Assembly: GCA_963765705.1 (NCBI GenBank)
Contig: CAVXXJ010000013.1
Span: 496,001-560,000, forward strand
Direction of reading: 5' to 3'
DNA from: Gaiellasilicea sp963765705
GTDB lineage: Bacteria > Actinomycetota > Thermoleophilia > Gaiellales > Gaiellaceae
DNA length: 64,000 nt
Part shown: piece after piece, positions 26,927-34,097 of the stretch
Layout of the letters: each line of letters opens with the position of its first letter
Position numbering within the stretch: position 1 is the stretch's first letter
Program-made: the position numbers and the translations under genes
Notes under the pieces: model-generated
Told to the model about the DNA's origin: nothing
The model's database searches: none
Seen by the model: only the letters and a program-made list of their open reading frames with translations

Positions 26927-27079
26927 CTAGGCGAGCACCTCCGAGGGCTGCATGGGCTTAATCGCGCCACAGGGCAGCACGAGTCGCCGTCCGGCGGCGG
27001 CCGTGACGGTCGGTGCGACTGGCCTTGAGGCCAACATATTGGTGTCGATCGTGAACATGCTGCTCGCAATATAGAGCAT
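26927..27079 (-). CDS. Small hypothetical protein (50 residues)
   Basis: ATG at 27079, TAG at 26927-26929. It starts MLYIASSMFTIDTNMLASRP and ends with a short basic/hydrophobic region. A T-rich hairpin terminator lies 35-60 bases beyond the stop, which supports real transcription on this strand. No family recognised. A similar arrangement (small ORF, terminator, leader repeat, tRNAs) occurs at 33.9 kb. Confidence 0.45.
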   Translation of the reverse strand: MLYIASSMFTIDTNMLASRPVAPTVTAAAGRRLVLPCGAIKPMQPSEVLA

Positions 27080-27209
27080 GACTTCGGACGCACCTGGGCG
27101 ACTTTCGCCTAAGTCGTCTGCGGCGCCGCGCTCTGAGATCAGGGAGGTCAGGGGCCCGCGGGCGTCGCGGCCGCAGCGAAAACTGCCACTCCACCGACGA
27201 GCCCCGAGT

Positions 27210-27234
27210 GATGCTCATCACTGTGATGAGCATC
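27210..27234. promoter_or_regulatory. Perfect 11-bp palindrome over the start of the membrane-protein gene
   Basis: GATGCTCATCA-CTG-TGATGAGCATC. It spans the candidate start codons of the plus-strand gene (27208-27226), so a bound protein or an RNA hairpin could block transcription or ribosome entry. Confidence 0.55.
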
Positions 27235-28059
27235 GCAGATGACTCGGCCGGGTCCGAGCCGCCCCTCTATCCGAGCGCGCTCTTGGGTTGGCGAAACTGG
27301 CGACCCCGCGATCAGGGCCGGCTCTACTCACTCGGCTTCGGGCACACGACCTGGGGGCGCGGGATCAACCAATTCCGTTGTCGGCGCCACCCAGACGCTC
27401 ATGCGCTTCCACAGGGCTCTTGCGAGTGCGGCTTCTATGCCTACCACGAGGTCACGCCGCTACTGGTCGGGAGCTCGGTGGTACTCGGAGCCGTCCTTGG
27501 AGCAGGGGCGACGGAGATCCATCGCGACGGCTGGCGCGCCGAACGCGCGCAGCTGATCGCCATCTACTCTCCGCGAAGCTGGGATTTTTGGGATCCGTTC
27601 CTGGCCTTCCGCCTCCAGGAATCCGCCGAGCGCTACGGCGTCCCGATCTTCGAAGACATCCGCGAGCTGCGCCAGTATGCGGAAAGTCTCGGAGCCCCCG
27701 CGCCGCTTGAGCTGCGGCCGGGCAGGCCGCGACGTTGGATTCCGCACGCCGATCATCTGCGCCTGTACTTCCTGCGCTGGATGGCGCTGGTCGGCTCGCT
27801 CGCCCTTGTGGCCTCACTCTGTTGCATAGCGGTCTCACTCATCGGCGGCGGAGGATTCACCCCTCGAGCGCTGATCGCAGTCGGCGTCGGCGCCGGGACG
27901 CTTCTCGGGGCAGCCGGGCTCCTGCTCGGGTTCCGTTTTGCTCGACGTCAGTGGCGCTGGTGGCGAATCATCAAGCGAGGGTGGCCTGAGGAGAGGGTCC
28001 CGGCCGGGGGCCGGCGGGCCCCTGGGCGCTCAGCAGTCGAGTCGGTCGGCGGCGAGTGA
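27226..28059 (+). CDS. Membrane protein with an N-terminal Cys-rich domain
   Basis: About 277 residues. The N-terminal domain has the actinobacterial layout CxCGFYAYHE ... GATEIHRDGWRAERAQLIA, often seen in small Zn-binding-looking accessory proteins. After a linker, two transmembrane segments lie near residues 185-210 and 215-240 (MALVGSLALVASLCCIAVSL and ALIAVGVGAGTLLGAAGLLL), followed by a basic tail. Starts at 27208, 27211, 27223 or 27226 are possible because the palindrome covers them; I chose the last. Function unknown. Confidence 0.65.
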   Translation: MSIADDSAGSEPPLYPSALLGWRNWRPRDQGRLYSLGFGHTTWGRGINQFRCRRHPDAHALPQGSCECGFYAYHEVTPLLVGSSVVLGAVLGAGATEIHRDGWRAERAQLIAIYSPRSWDFWDPFLAFRLQESAERYGVPIFEDIRELRQYAESLGAPAPLELRPGRPRRWIPHADHLRLYFLRWMALVGSLALVASLCCIAVSLIGGGGFTPRALIAVGVGAGTLLGAAGLLLGFRFARRQWRWWRIIKRGWPEERVPAGGRRAPGRSAVESVGGE

Positions 28060-28176
28060 GCCGGCGATGCTGGTGGGCGACAACGCTGATCAGGGGCGGT
28101 TGTTCATTGCGACGGTCCATCTCGATCTACCGTAGGAGAGGTCAGGCCGACCGCATCGAGCTATGGAACCTTCGCG

Positions 28177-30312
28177 CTATCCGATCACGCCGCGACTGCT
28201 CTCACGGCGCGACCGCCGTGCTGCGATAGCTCTCCGCAGGTCACGGCCGAGAGCTGCAGCGCGCCGCCGGCGTGGGTGAGGCGCCGGGCGGACGGGCTCG
28301 GCGGCGGGCTTTGGCGAATCGACCCCGGGACCGAGCGTGGCGCGGCTGGGAGCAGCCGGGCGCCCGAGAGCACCGACGGCGTCGAGGATCTCGAGACGAT
28401 CGATGTCGCCGCGCTCGAGCAGGGCCGCGGCCAGGGAGTCGAGCTCGACGCGGTGGCCCTCCAAAAGCCGCACGGCGTCCGCGTAGGCTTCGCGGATCAG
28501 GCGTTCGACCTCGGAGTCGATGACCGATCTAGTGGTCTCCGCGTGGGCTCCGTCGGCTCCGCTGACAGTGACCTGGCCGGCGCGTTCGGAGAGACCCAGC
28601 TCCTGGACGACGTGCCGGGCAAGGCCATTGGCCTTCTGCAGGTCGTTGGCGGCGCCCGAGGTGACGCTGCCGGCGATCACCTGCTCCGCGGCACGACCAC
28701 CGAGGATGCAGACAAGCTGTTCGTGGAGGTACTGCGCGGAGTGCAGGGCGCGGTCGACCTGGCCCCAGACCGCGAGTCCGGCCGCCTTGCCGCGGGGAAC
28801 GATCGTCGCTCGTTGAGCCTTCTCGTGGGTCGGGCAGAGCTCCGCGCAAAGGACGTGGCCCGACTCGTGATAGGCGATCAGCTTCCGCTCCTCGGGTGTG
28901 GCCGGGTTCGTGCGCCGCTCGGGCCCGGCGAGAACGCGCAGATGGCCCTCTGTCAGATCCTTCTGGCTGATCGCATCGCGGTCGCCTCGAACGGCCATGA
29001 TCGCCGCCTCATTGATCATCTCGGCGAGGTCGGCGCCCGAGGATCCGGCCGTGATCTCAGCCAGATAGTCGAGATCGACTGCCGGATCGATCGGCTTGCC
29101 GCGGCTGTGAACGGCGAGAATCTGCTTGCGCCCCTCACGGTCGGGGAGACCGACATAGACCTTGCGCGCGAAGCGGCCCGGGCGAAGCAGGGCTTCGTCA
29201 AGCACATCGACGCGGTTTGTGGCCGCCACGACGATGATGCCCTCACGGGGATCGAAGCCGTCGAGCTGCTTGAGCAACTCGTTTAGTGTCTGTTCGCGCT
29301 CGTCGTTGCCTCCGATGTTGCCGGGGCCACCGCGCTTCTTTCCGATCGCGTCGATCTCGTCGATGAAAATCACTGCGCCGTTTTCCTCGCGTCGGGCGTT
29401 GTCGAACAGCTCTCGCACCCGACGGGCGCCGACGCCGACGTACATCTCGACGAACTCAGAGCCGGAGGCGGCGAAGAACGGCATCTCCGCCTCTCCGGCA
29501 AGGGCCTTGGCCAAGGACGTTTTCCCAGTTCCAGGCGGCCCTTCGAGGATCAGACCCCCTGGGACCCGCGCCCCCATGTTCTTGAAGCGCTCGGGCTTGC
29601 GAAGGAAATCGAGAAACTCCTTCGTCTCCTCGACCGCCTCATCACATCCGGCGATGTCAGAGAAGAGCATCTTCGGCGCGTCGTCGTCGACGCGCGTCCC
29701 GCGTCTGATTGCGGCGACGCCGGCGAGTGGACCTCCGTTGCGAGCCTGTCGGCGCCGGTTGAAGAGGTGAACGGCAAAGAGGACAATGACGATCAGCGAG
29801 ATGATGAAGAAGGCACGCAGCACGCTGCCTAGAAACGATGGCTCGTTCGGCCCCTCGATCGCGGCCAGCTCAACGGCGGCTCCATTCTTCGACAGGAGCT
29901 CAGCGAGGCGGTCATATCCGAGTGGCGCCGTTGCCCGGGCGCTGCTCTCGTCCTTGAAGTCCAGCTCGACGCCGCCGCTTGCCTGCTCTATCTGAGCCGC
30001 TTTGACTCGTCCGCTTTCGGCGGCAGCAAGCAACTCGTCGAAGCTGAGCACCCCATCTTCGGCTCCGGCCTGGCTCGCGAAAGTTCGCGCCGGGGTGCGC
30101 GGTGGCTGAGGCCTCGCGGCGGCTGATCCGAACGCAGTCGGTGGGGAGCCAGGGGCAGCGTCGACATCGGCCACGACGCCGCGCGGTGCGGAGACGACGA
30201 GCAAGACCATTCCCGCGAGCAAGGCCACACAGAAACCCACCGCTCCCACGAACACGATTGCCTGCTTTGGGCCGGGCGCGATGTTCGACCAGCGTCTCCA
30301 GAGGCGCTTCAT
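28177..30312 (-). CDS. FtsH-like membrane AAA+ zinc protease
   Basis: 711 residues from MKRLWRRW at 30312. A transmembrane segment (about 17-42), a periplasmic domain, a second segment (about 145-165), then the AAA+ module: Walker A GPPGTGKT at 248-255, Walker B FIDEID at 306-311, and the second region of homology with ATNRVDVLDEALLRPGRFAR. The peptidase motif HESGH is at 472-476, with SGAANDLQKA supplying the third zinc ligand. FtsH degrades membrane and short-lived regulatory proteins. The divergent periplasmic domain and location inside a tRNA array suggest an accessory copy. Confidence 0.92.
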   Translation of the reverse strand: MKRLWRRWSNIAPGPKQAIVFVGAVGFCVALLAGMVLLVVSAPRGVVADVDAAPGSPPTAFGSAAARPQPPRTPARTFASQAGAEDGVLSFDELLAAAESGRVKAAQIEQASGGVELDFKDESSARATAPLGYDRLAELLSKNGAAVELAAIEGPNEPSFLGSVLRAFFIISLIVIVLFAVHLFNRRRQARNGGPLAGVAAIRRGTRVDDDAPKMLFSDIAGCDEAVEETKEFLDFLRKPERFKNMGARVPGGLILEGPPGTGKTSLAKALAGEAEMPFFAASGSEFVEMYVGVGARRVRELFDNARREENGAVIFIDEIDAIGKKRGGPGNIGGNDEREQTLNELLKQLDGFDPREGIIVVAATNRVDVLDEALLRPGRFARKVYVGLPDREGRKQILAVHSRGKPIDPAVDLDYLAEITAGSSGADLAEMINEAAIMAVRGDRDAISQKDLTEGHLRVLAGPERRTNPATPEERKLIAYHESGHVLCAELCPTHEKAQRATIVPRGKAAGLAVWGQVDRALHSAQYLHEQLVCILGGRAAEQVIAGSVTSGAANDLQKANGLARHVVQELGLSERAGQVTVSGADGAHAETTRSVIDSEVERLIREAYADAVRLLEGHRVELDSLAAALLERGDIDRLEILDAVGALGRPAAPSRATLGPGVDSPKPAAEPVRPAPHPRRRRAAALGRDLRRAIAARRSRRESSRGVIG

Positions 30313-30480
30313 AGAAGGAGAGTGCGCCGCCCGAGCGCCGATCGGCGGCGTTTCTGCCCGCGATCGCGCCCACAATGGCGCCTCGGAGCCCTCAGCGCAG
30401 ACAATCGAAACGGCTTGTTATCGCTGGGAACAACCCACCTGGGTTGTCTGACTGAATGAGTCTCCAACGAGGAGACTGAA

Positions 30481-30553
30481 CAGCGCGGACCGGATTCGAA
30501 CCGGCATCGCCGGGCTTGAAAGGCCCGCATCCTGGCCATTGGACGACCGCGCC
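30481..30553 (-). tRNA. tRNA-Glu(TTC)
   Basis: Acceptor GGCGCGG/CCGCGCT, anticodon stem CGGGC/GCCCG, loop CTTTCAA, discriminator G. Last tRNA of the upstream block. Confidence 0.94.
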
Positions 30554-30804
30554 GCGATTCGTGAAAGCTGGGGCGGAGGATTGGGCGAGCAACGAACCCG
30601 CGGCCGGGTTCAGACTCATGCCTACGGTCGGCCGACCGTGGCGCTTCCACTCCTTCTCGTACTCGCCTTTGTTGCCGGCTTCAGCGCACTGGCGCTACGG
30701 TTCGATCGCACGGGCCTCCTGTGACACATTTTTGGATCGTCAACGCCAATTATGTCTACATTTTTGGAGCGAAACCATAGGAATACCGGTTGTAGAGCCA
30801 GATT

Positions 30805-31181
30805 TGCGCGGTCTTGAAGAGCAAGGGCACTCAGCACTGCGCGAGCCTCCTCGAGCGGCTTCTGGAAGCGCCCGTGGCGCTGGAGACCTCTGGCGGCGAC
30901 GAAGCACGGCCTCGCCGCTAGGCGCGATAGGCGGCTTGCGTGCGCCGGGGCACCAGCTGGCGCGTTCTCGTCGAACAGACAGCCGCCGCTCACGTACCTC
31001 CCGCGAGCTCTGTGAGGACTCAACCCGGCACTTAGAGCCGACCCGGCACTTTCCACAGAACCCAGCACCAAACCCCCAAGTGCCGGGCCAATTGCCGGGT
31101 TCGACTGCCGTGAACGTCTAGCCGGGCTGTACTGAGAGTCTGTGCTCGGCTTCACGCGCCCTTGCTCTTCAAGACCGCGCA
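30805..31181. repeat. 377-bp MITE-like element with perfect 24-bp terminal inverted repeats
   Basis: TGCGCGGTCTTGAAGAGCAA... at 30805-30828 recurs inverted at 31158-31181, 24 of 24 bases. The interior has no good ORF but holds nested repeats: CCCGGCACTT twice (near 31027 and 31044), AAGTGCCGGG inverted (near 31078) and TTGCCGGG. No clear target-site duplication is visible at the edges. It could be a non-autonomous mobile element or a structured RNA. Confidence 0.6.
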
Positions 31182-31390
31182 GATAGTTCCGGGTTAGACC
31201 GCGGCGCGCTCGAGTCGCCTCCGGCCCGAATCTCGTCTCCGCGTGAGACCTCCTCGGCGCACATGCGCTCGAGGTGGAGCTCGAGGAGCTGGTCAAGCCC
31301 GCTTGGGCGTGGACGATCTACGACAAAGACAGTGCGCCGGCGCCCCCGCCAGCTGGCATGCATAGGGAGGAGAGCAGTCGGCCAGTCGTA

Positions 31391-31431
31391 GCTTGTCGAG
31401 CTACAGTTTTGTAGCTCGACGGGCTACAGTA
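31391..31431. promoter_or_regulatory. Compound palindrome GTAGC-GTCGAGCTAC / GTAGCTCGAC-GCTAC
   Basis: GTCGAGCTAC-AGTTTT-GTAGCTCGAC with outer GTAGC/GCTAC arms two bases further out. It lies just past the stop of the wHTH remnant. It could be an operator with two half-site orders or a terminator-like hairpin; there is no T-run. Confidence 0.5.
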
Positions 31432-31452
31432 CCTCGCCTCGCTCGCGGCGTT

Positions 31453-31790
31453 TCAGTCAGAGAACGGGCTGTTGCGACGCAGCCACTCGGTTAGGAATGG
31501 ATCGATGATGCGCCAGCTTCCTGCCCGAAGCTCGACTAGCCCTCTGCGCTGTAGGCGCGGCAGGCTTCGGTTTGCAGCTGTTCTCGAGTGGAGGCCGTAA
31601 GTCTCGGCCAGATCCCCGCTCGTCAAGCGATCGTGTCCATCGGCCAGCATCATGCAGGGTCTTCAATTCGGTGGATTCCGCCTCGTCGCCGCCGGCGAGC
31701 GCGTCCTCGACGACCGTAAAGTCCGCCTGTTGGTCCTCGATCAGCTCCTCGAAGGCCTGGAGACCAGTGAGCCGAGGGTGACTCCTCGGC
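31453..31790 (-). pseudogene. C-terminal remnant of an AAA ATPase-type protein with a winged helix
   Basis: Reading from a TAG near 31790, GLQAFEELIEDQQADFTVVE and DALAGGDEAESTELKTL run in one frame, then (shifted near 31650) MMLADGHDRLTSGDLAETYG and LHSRTAANRSLPRLQRRGLV with the ending SWRIIDPFLTEWLRRNSPF. The last motif matches the end of archaeal-type AAA ATPases. The N-terminal ATPase is missing and one frameshift is present, so this looks like a truncated gene. The 66-codon piece alone could still make a small DNA-binding protein. Confidence 0.5.
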
Positions 31791-31935
31791 TAAACGCGTT
31801 CCACACCGGCTACGCGGCGGGGCTATCAGGTGGCCGTGGCCGGCCGACCATTCCGTTGGCTGGCCGGCTCGACCTCGAGGAAGAGTCTGCTCGCGTGTTG
31901 CTCGAATTTTTGAGCAGTCGCTTGAACAGACCTAG

Positions 31936-32007
31936 GGCGAACGACGGGACTCGAACCCGCACTTCTCGGACCACAACCGAGGGCTCTACCGTTGAGCTAC
32001 GTCCGCC
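31936..32007 (-). tRNA. tRNA-His(GTG)
   Basis: Eight-pair acceptor GGCGGACG/CGTTCGCC including an encoded G-1 opposite C73, anticodon stem CTCGG/CCGAG, loop TTGTGGT, T-arm GCGGG-TTCGAGT-CCCGT. Confidence 0.94.
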
Positions 32008-32096
32008 GCGAACGGCCCGCGATCGTGGCGCCTGGTTGAAGGAGTCCTGGCCTTCGGTTAGGGTCGCCACAAGCATCGGAAGGAAAGGGAGAAGAG

Positions 32097-32486
32097 ATGA
32101 ACGACTCGGGAGCGAATGCCAATCCGCCGCCGGGCTGGTATCCGGACCCGGAGATGGCGGCCACCCAGCGCTATTGGGATGGTGCCACCTGGACTGATCA
32201 CCGCGCCCCGGGATCGCCGCAAGCGCCCGTGGCCGCGACGAAGCGACGCGGGCCTCGCAAGATGACCTGGGCCCTGATTGCCTGGTCCGTTTTGATCTTG
32301 GTCTGGGCGATCGCCGGCGGCGGTGACGCAAACTCGGAGTGTCGCGCCGACGCCGTGACTCAGCTGGAACGCGATGCCTGCGATGCCGGGACGGGGATCG
32401 GGGTGGCAATCGTGCTCGTGATCGGTTTCTGCGGCTTCGTCGTTCTCTCGCTGATCTGGTTCATGACCAGACCGCGCGAGGGATGA
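32097..32486 (+). CDS. DUF2510 two-helix membrane protein
   Basis: 129 residues. N-terminal DUF2510 motif PPGWYPDPEMAATQRYWDGA ... WTDHRAP, then two transmembrane segments (about 57-74 and 99-121) separated by a Cys-containing loop, ending FMTRPREG. The second helix resembles superinfection-immunity-type small membrane proteins. A purine-rich site (GGAAAGGGAGAAGAG) precedes the ATG, so it is not leaderless. DUF2510 is largely actinobacterial. Function unknown; lies between two tRNAs on the opposite strand. Confidence 0.8.
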   Translation: MNDSGANANPPPGWYPDPEMAATQRYWDGATWTDHRAPGSPQAPVAATKRRGPRKMTWALIAWSVLILVWAIAGGGDANSECRADAVTQLERDACDAGTGIGVAIVLVIGFCGFVVLSLIWFMTRPREG

Positions 32487-32489
32487 GAG

Positions 32490-32563
32490 GTGAGCGACGG
32501 GAATCGAACCCGCGGCGCCTGGGGCCACTACCCAGGTCAGCCACCAACGGCTGCCCGCTCACA
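32490..32563 (-). tRNA. Atypical tRNA, probably His(GTG) with A33
   Basis: Acceptor GTGAGCG/CGCTCAC followed by C73 (His-like), five-pair D-stem CAGCC/GGCTG with a six-base loop, six-pair anticodon stem CCTGGG/CCCAGG, loop TAGTGGC. The middle triplet is GTG, but base 33 is A; reading after the T would give AGT (Thr). T-arm GCGGG-TTCGATT-CCCGT is normal. Confidence 0.62.
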
Positions 32564-32565
32564 GC

Positions 32566-32634
32566 ACCCATGTCAGGAGTTGAACCCGAAGAGGCCGGCT
32601 TTGGAGACCAGCTGGCGACCGTCGCCACATGGGC
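32566..32634 (-). tRNA. tRNA-Trp(CCA), minimal D-arm
   Basis: Only 69 nt. Acceptor GCCCATG/CATGGGT, anticodon stem CTGGT/GCCGG, loop CTCCAAA, discriminator G as for Trp. The D-arm is GGCG-ACGGT-CGCC (or five pairs with a three-base loop), much smaller than normal. T-arm TCGGG-TTCAACT-CCTGA. Confidence 0.78.
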
Positions 32635-32766
32635 ATGAAAGATGAGTCCGATCCCGCGTCGTGACGCTGCGCTCTCGAGTTGAGAGTGCGGAGCCGGAGC
32701 TCCGTCTGACCTTGGGCCGGTCCGCTACGCAGTGACGCGAAATGCGTCCGCCTGGCGGGCTAGAGA

Positions 32767-32838
32767 CTCGGGGACTTGGGCTCGAACCAAGATTACGGGG
32801 ACCAGAACCCCGCGTCCTACCGATTAGACGATCCCCGA
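32767..32838 (-). tRNA. tRNA-Gln(CTG)
   Basis: Acceptor TCGGGGA/TCCCCGA, anticodon stem CGGGG/CCCCG, loop TTCTGGT, discriminator G. Confidence 0.94.
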
Positions 32839-32980
32839 TCGGTGCTGAAGGTACGTGACGCCGCCGCGAGGCGCCGGGTGCTACCCGGACTCAGCTGCCC
32901 CACCGTGCCCGCCGCTCGGACGGGCACTCGGGCGATCTTGCCTGCGGTCGTGCGACTCCGCGTGCGCGCGGCGGCGCCAG

Positions 32981-33052
32981 CGATCCCAGGGGGAGTCGAA
33001 CCCCCTTCTCCGCGTAGACAGCGCGGCGTCATAACCCGTAGACCATGGGACC
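32981..33052 (-). tRNA. tRNA-Asp(GTC)
   Basis: Acceptor GGTCCCA/TGGGATC, anticodon stem CCGCG/CGCGG, loop CTGTCTA, discriminator G. Confidence 0.94.
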
Positions 33053-33062
33053 AAGAAAGAGC

Positions 33063-33150
33063 TCTGGGGGTGGGACTCGAACCCACGGTGATCGATGAGA
33101 TCACGGCGGGTTAACAGCCCGCTGCGAAAAGCCAACATTCGCGTCCCCAG
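33063..33150 (-). tRNA. Atypical long-variable-arm tRNA, GTT (Asn-type) anticodon
   Basis: 88 nt. Acceptor CTGGGG/CCCCAG plus an A-C mismatch, five-pair D-stem GCGAA/TTCGC, anticodon stem GCGGG/CCCGC, loop CTGTTAA, then a ~19-base variable arm with a GTGATC...GATCAC hairpin, T-arm GTGGG-TTCGAGT-CCCAC, discriminator A. Asn tRNAs are class I with a short variable loop, so this is a class II body with an Asn anticodon. Confidence 0.72.
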
Positions 33151-33165
33151 ATCGGAAGCGACGGA

Positions 33166-33237
33166 TAGCCCCAGGGAGAGTCGAACTCCCGTTTTCAGGT
33201 TGAGAACCTGATGTCCTAACCACTAGACGATGGGGCC
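33166..33237 (-). tRNA. tRNA-Glu(CTC)
   Basis: Acceptor GGCCCCA/TGGGGCT, anticodon stem TCAGG/CCTGA, loop TTCTCAA, T-loop TTCGACT, discriminator A (Glu is more often G). Confidence 0.93.
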
Positions 33238-33273
33238 GGGTGCTGGCGCGTTTGGCGCCGTCAAGATGAGAAA

Positions 33274-33345
33274 CTCGGGGACCAGGACTCGAACCCGGAT
33301 AACGGGGGCCAACACCCCGCGTCTTTCCAATTAGACGATCCCCGA
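33274..33345 (-). tRNA. tRNA-Gln(TTG) with G33
   Basis: Same acceptor and anticodon stem as tRNA-Gln(CTG) at 32767, loop TGTTGGC. The anticodon triplet is TTG but base 33 is G in place of the near-universal U. Discriminator G. Confidence 0.82.
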
Positions 33346-33360
33346 ACGACTTGAGAAAAG

Positions 33361-33432
33361 AGCCCCCGCTCGGACCTGCACCGAGTAGTTCCGCGTACAA
33401 AACGGGTGCCTCACTCGTTCGGCATCAGGGGC
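33361..33432 (-). tRNA. tRNA-Thr(TGT)
   Basis: Acceptor GCCCCTG/CGGGGGC, loop TTTGTAC on stem CCCGT/GCGGA with a mismatch at the outer pair, T-stem CTCGG/CCGAG with loop TGCAGGT instead of TTC-type, discriminator T. First tRNA of the upstream block. Confidence 0.78.
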
Positions 33433-33459
33433 GTTGAAAGCGCGAGAGGTTGATTCGTC

Positions 33460-33485
33460 GCGATCAAGCTCCAGAGCTTGATCGC
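33460..33485. promoter_or_regulatory. 12-bp-arm palindrome between leader repeat B and the first tRNA
   Basis: GCGATCAAGCTC-CA-GAGCTTGATCGC. In the transcript it would form a very tight hairpin 30 bases upstream of the first tRNA, so a processing signal or attenuator is possible. Copy A has no equivalent. Confidence 0.5.
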
Positions 33486-33613
33486 AGGGCCAAGGCGGCG
33501 CCGGCCCTCGCAGGGCGTCGCCAGCCGGCTGGCTGAAGTCCGTCGGATCGATCCCGGGGCGGTGGGGCCTTCCTCTCGTCGCGTTGACGCTATGTCCGAG
33601 CCACTGCGCTCGC

Positions 33614-33760
33614 CTTCGTCCCTGGATCCACCTCGCCGCCTTCGGCTTCGGTGCTCAATCGTGGAGGGCGTTTGGAGCCAAGCCCGGCCACGCCAATGGC
33701 GCGGTCTCGAGCCCTTCTCTCTAGCGCGGGCCTTGATTCACTTTGTCGTTGGTCTCAGAT
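33614..33760 (-). repeat. Array leader repeat, copy B
   Basis: Direct repeat of 26635-26780, in the same place relative to the second tRNA block. Blocks shared in order include CTTCGTCCCTGGATCCACCT, TTCGGTGCTCAA and GAGCCCTTCTCTCT. About 109 bp are close; homology fades afterwards. Confidence 0.65.
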
Positions 33761-33843
33761 GCGGTGTCCTTTCGTCTCGTTGGTTTTGATGCGGGTAAGT
33801 GTTGGTGCGCTACTGAGGAGGAGGAGCGGGCGCAGAACGAAAA

Positions 33844-33864
33844 GAGGCGCCCGGTGGGCGCCTC
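33844..33864 (-). terminator. Rho-independent terminator after the 42-residue ORF
   Basis: GAGGCGCCC-ACC-GGGCGCCTC (minus strand) followed immediately by TTTTCG. It ends the type IV secretion transcript before the tRNA leader. Confidence 0.75.
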
Positions 33865-33893
33865 GCGGGAGAGATTCGATGAGGGGAGGGCGA

Positions 33894-34022
33894 CTAGTTC
33901 TCGGTGGTGTCGTCTCCCGTCACCTCTCCGCGAGGCGTGCCGGTATCTTCCTGATTCCAGGCATGCTGTTGCGTGGCCTCGGGGCCGACGCTGCGGATCG
34001 ATGTGGGAGCGAAAGTCATCAT
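33894..34022 (-). CDS. Small acidic hypothetical protein (42 residues)
   Basis: ATG ATG at 34022/34019, stop TAG at 33894. It begins MMTFAPTSIRSVGPEATQQH and ends in an acidic, Thr-rich tail. A TATAGT hexamer is 12 bases upstream and a perfect T-tailed terminator lies 30 bases beyond the stop. No family recognised; last gene of the block downstream of the secretion protein. Confidence 0.5.
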   Translation of the reverse strand: MMTFAPTSIRSVGPEATQQHAWNQEDTGTPRGEVTGDDTTEN

Positions 34023-34097
34023 TGGTCTGAGGGCACTATAAGGCAGTGCGCAGACCGCACCGGCAGTTTCGCTTGACGCCGCGAAGACGCCCCGCGA

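Noticed and set aside
26958..27233. 91-codon minus-strand ORF
   Set aside because: Arg-rich with poor codon bias; its apparent N-terminus is just the palindrome read backwards, and a better 50-codon ORF is present on that strand.
30539..30724. Small hydrophobic plus-strand ORF ending near 30724
   Set aside because: The last 28 codons could form a helix, but there is no promoter or ribosome-binding site and the first part is tRNA antisense.
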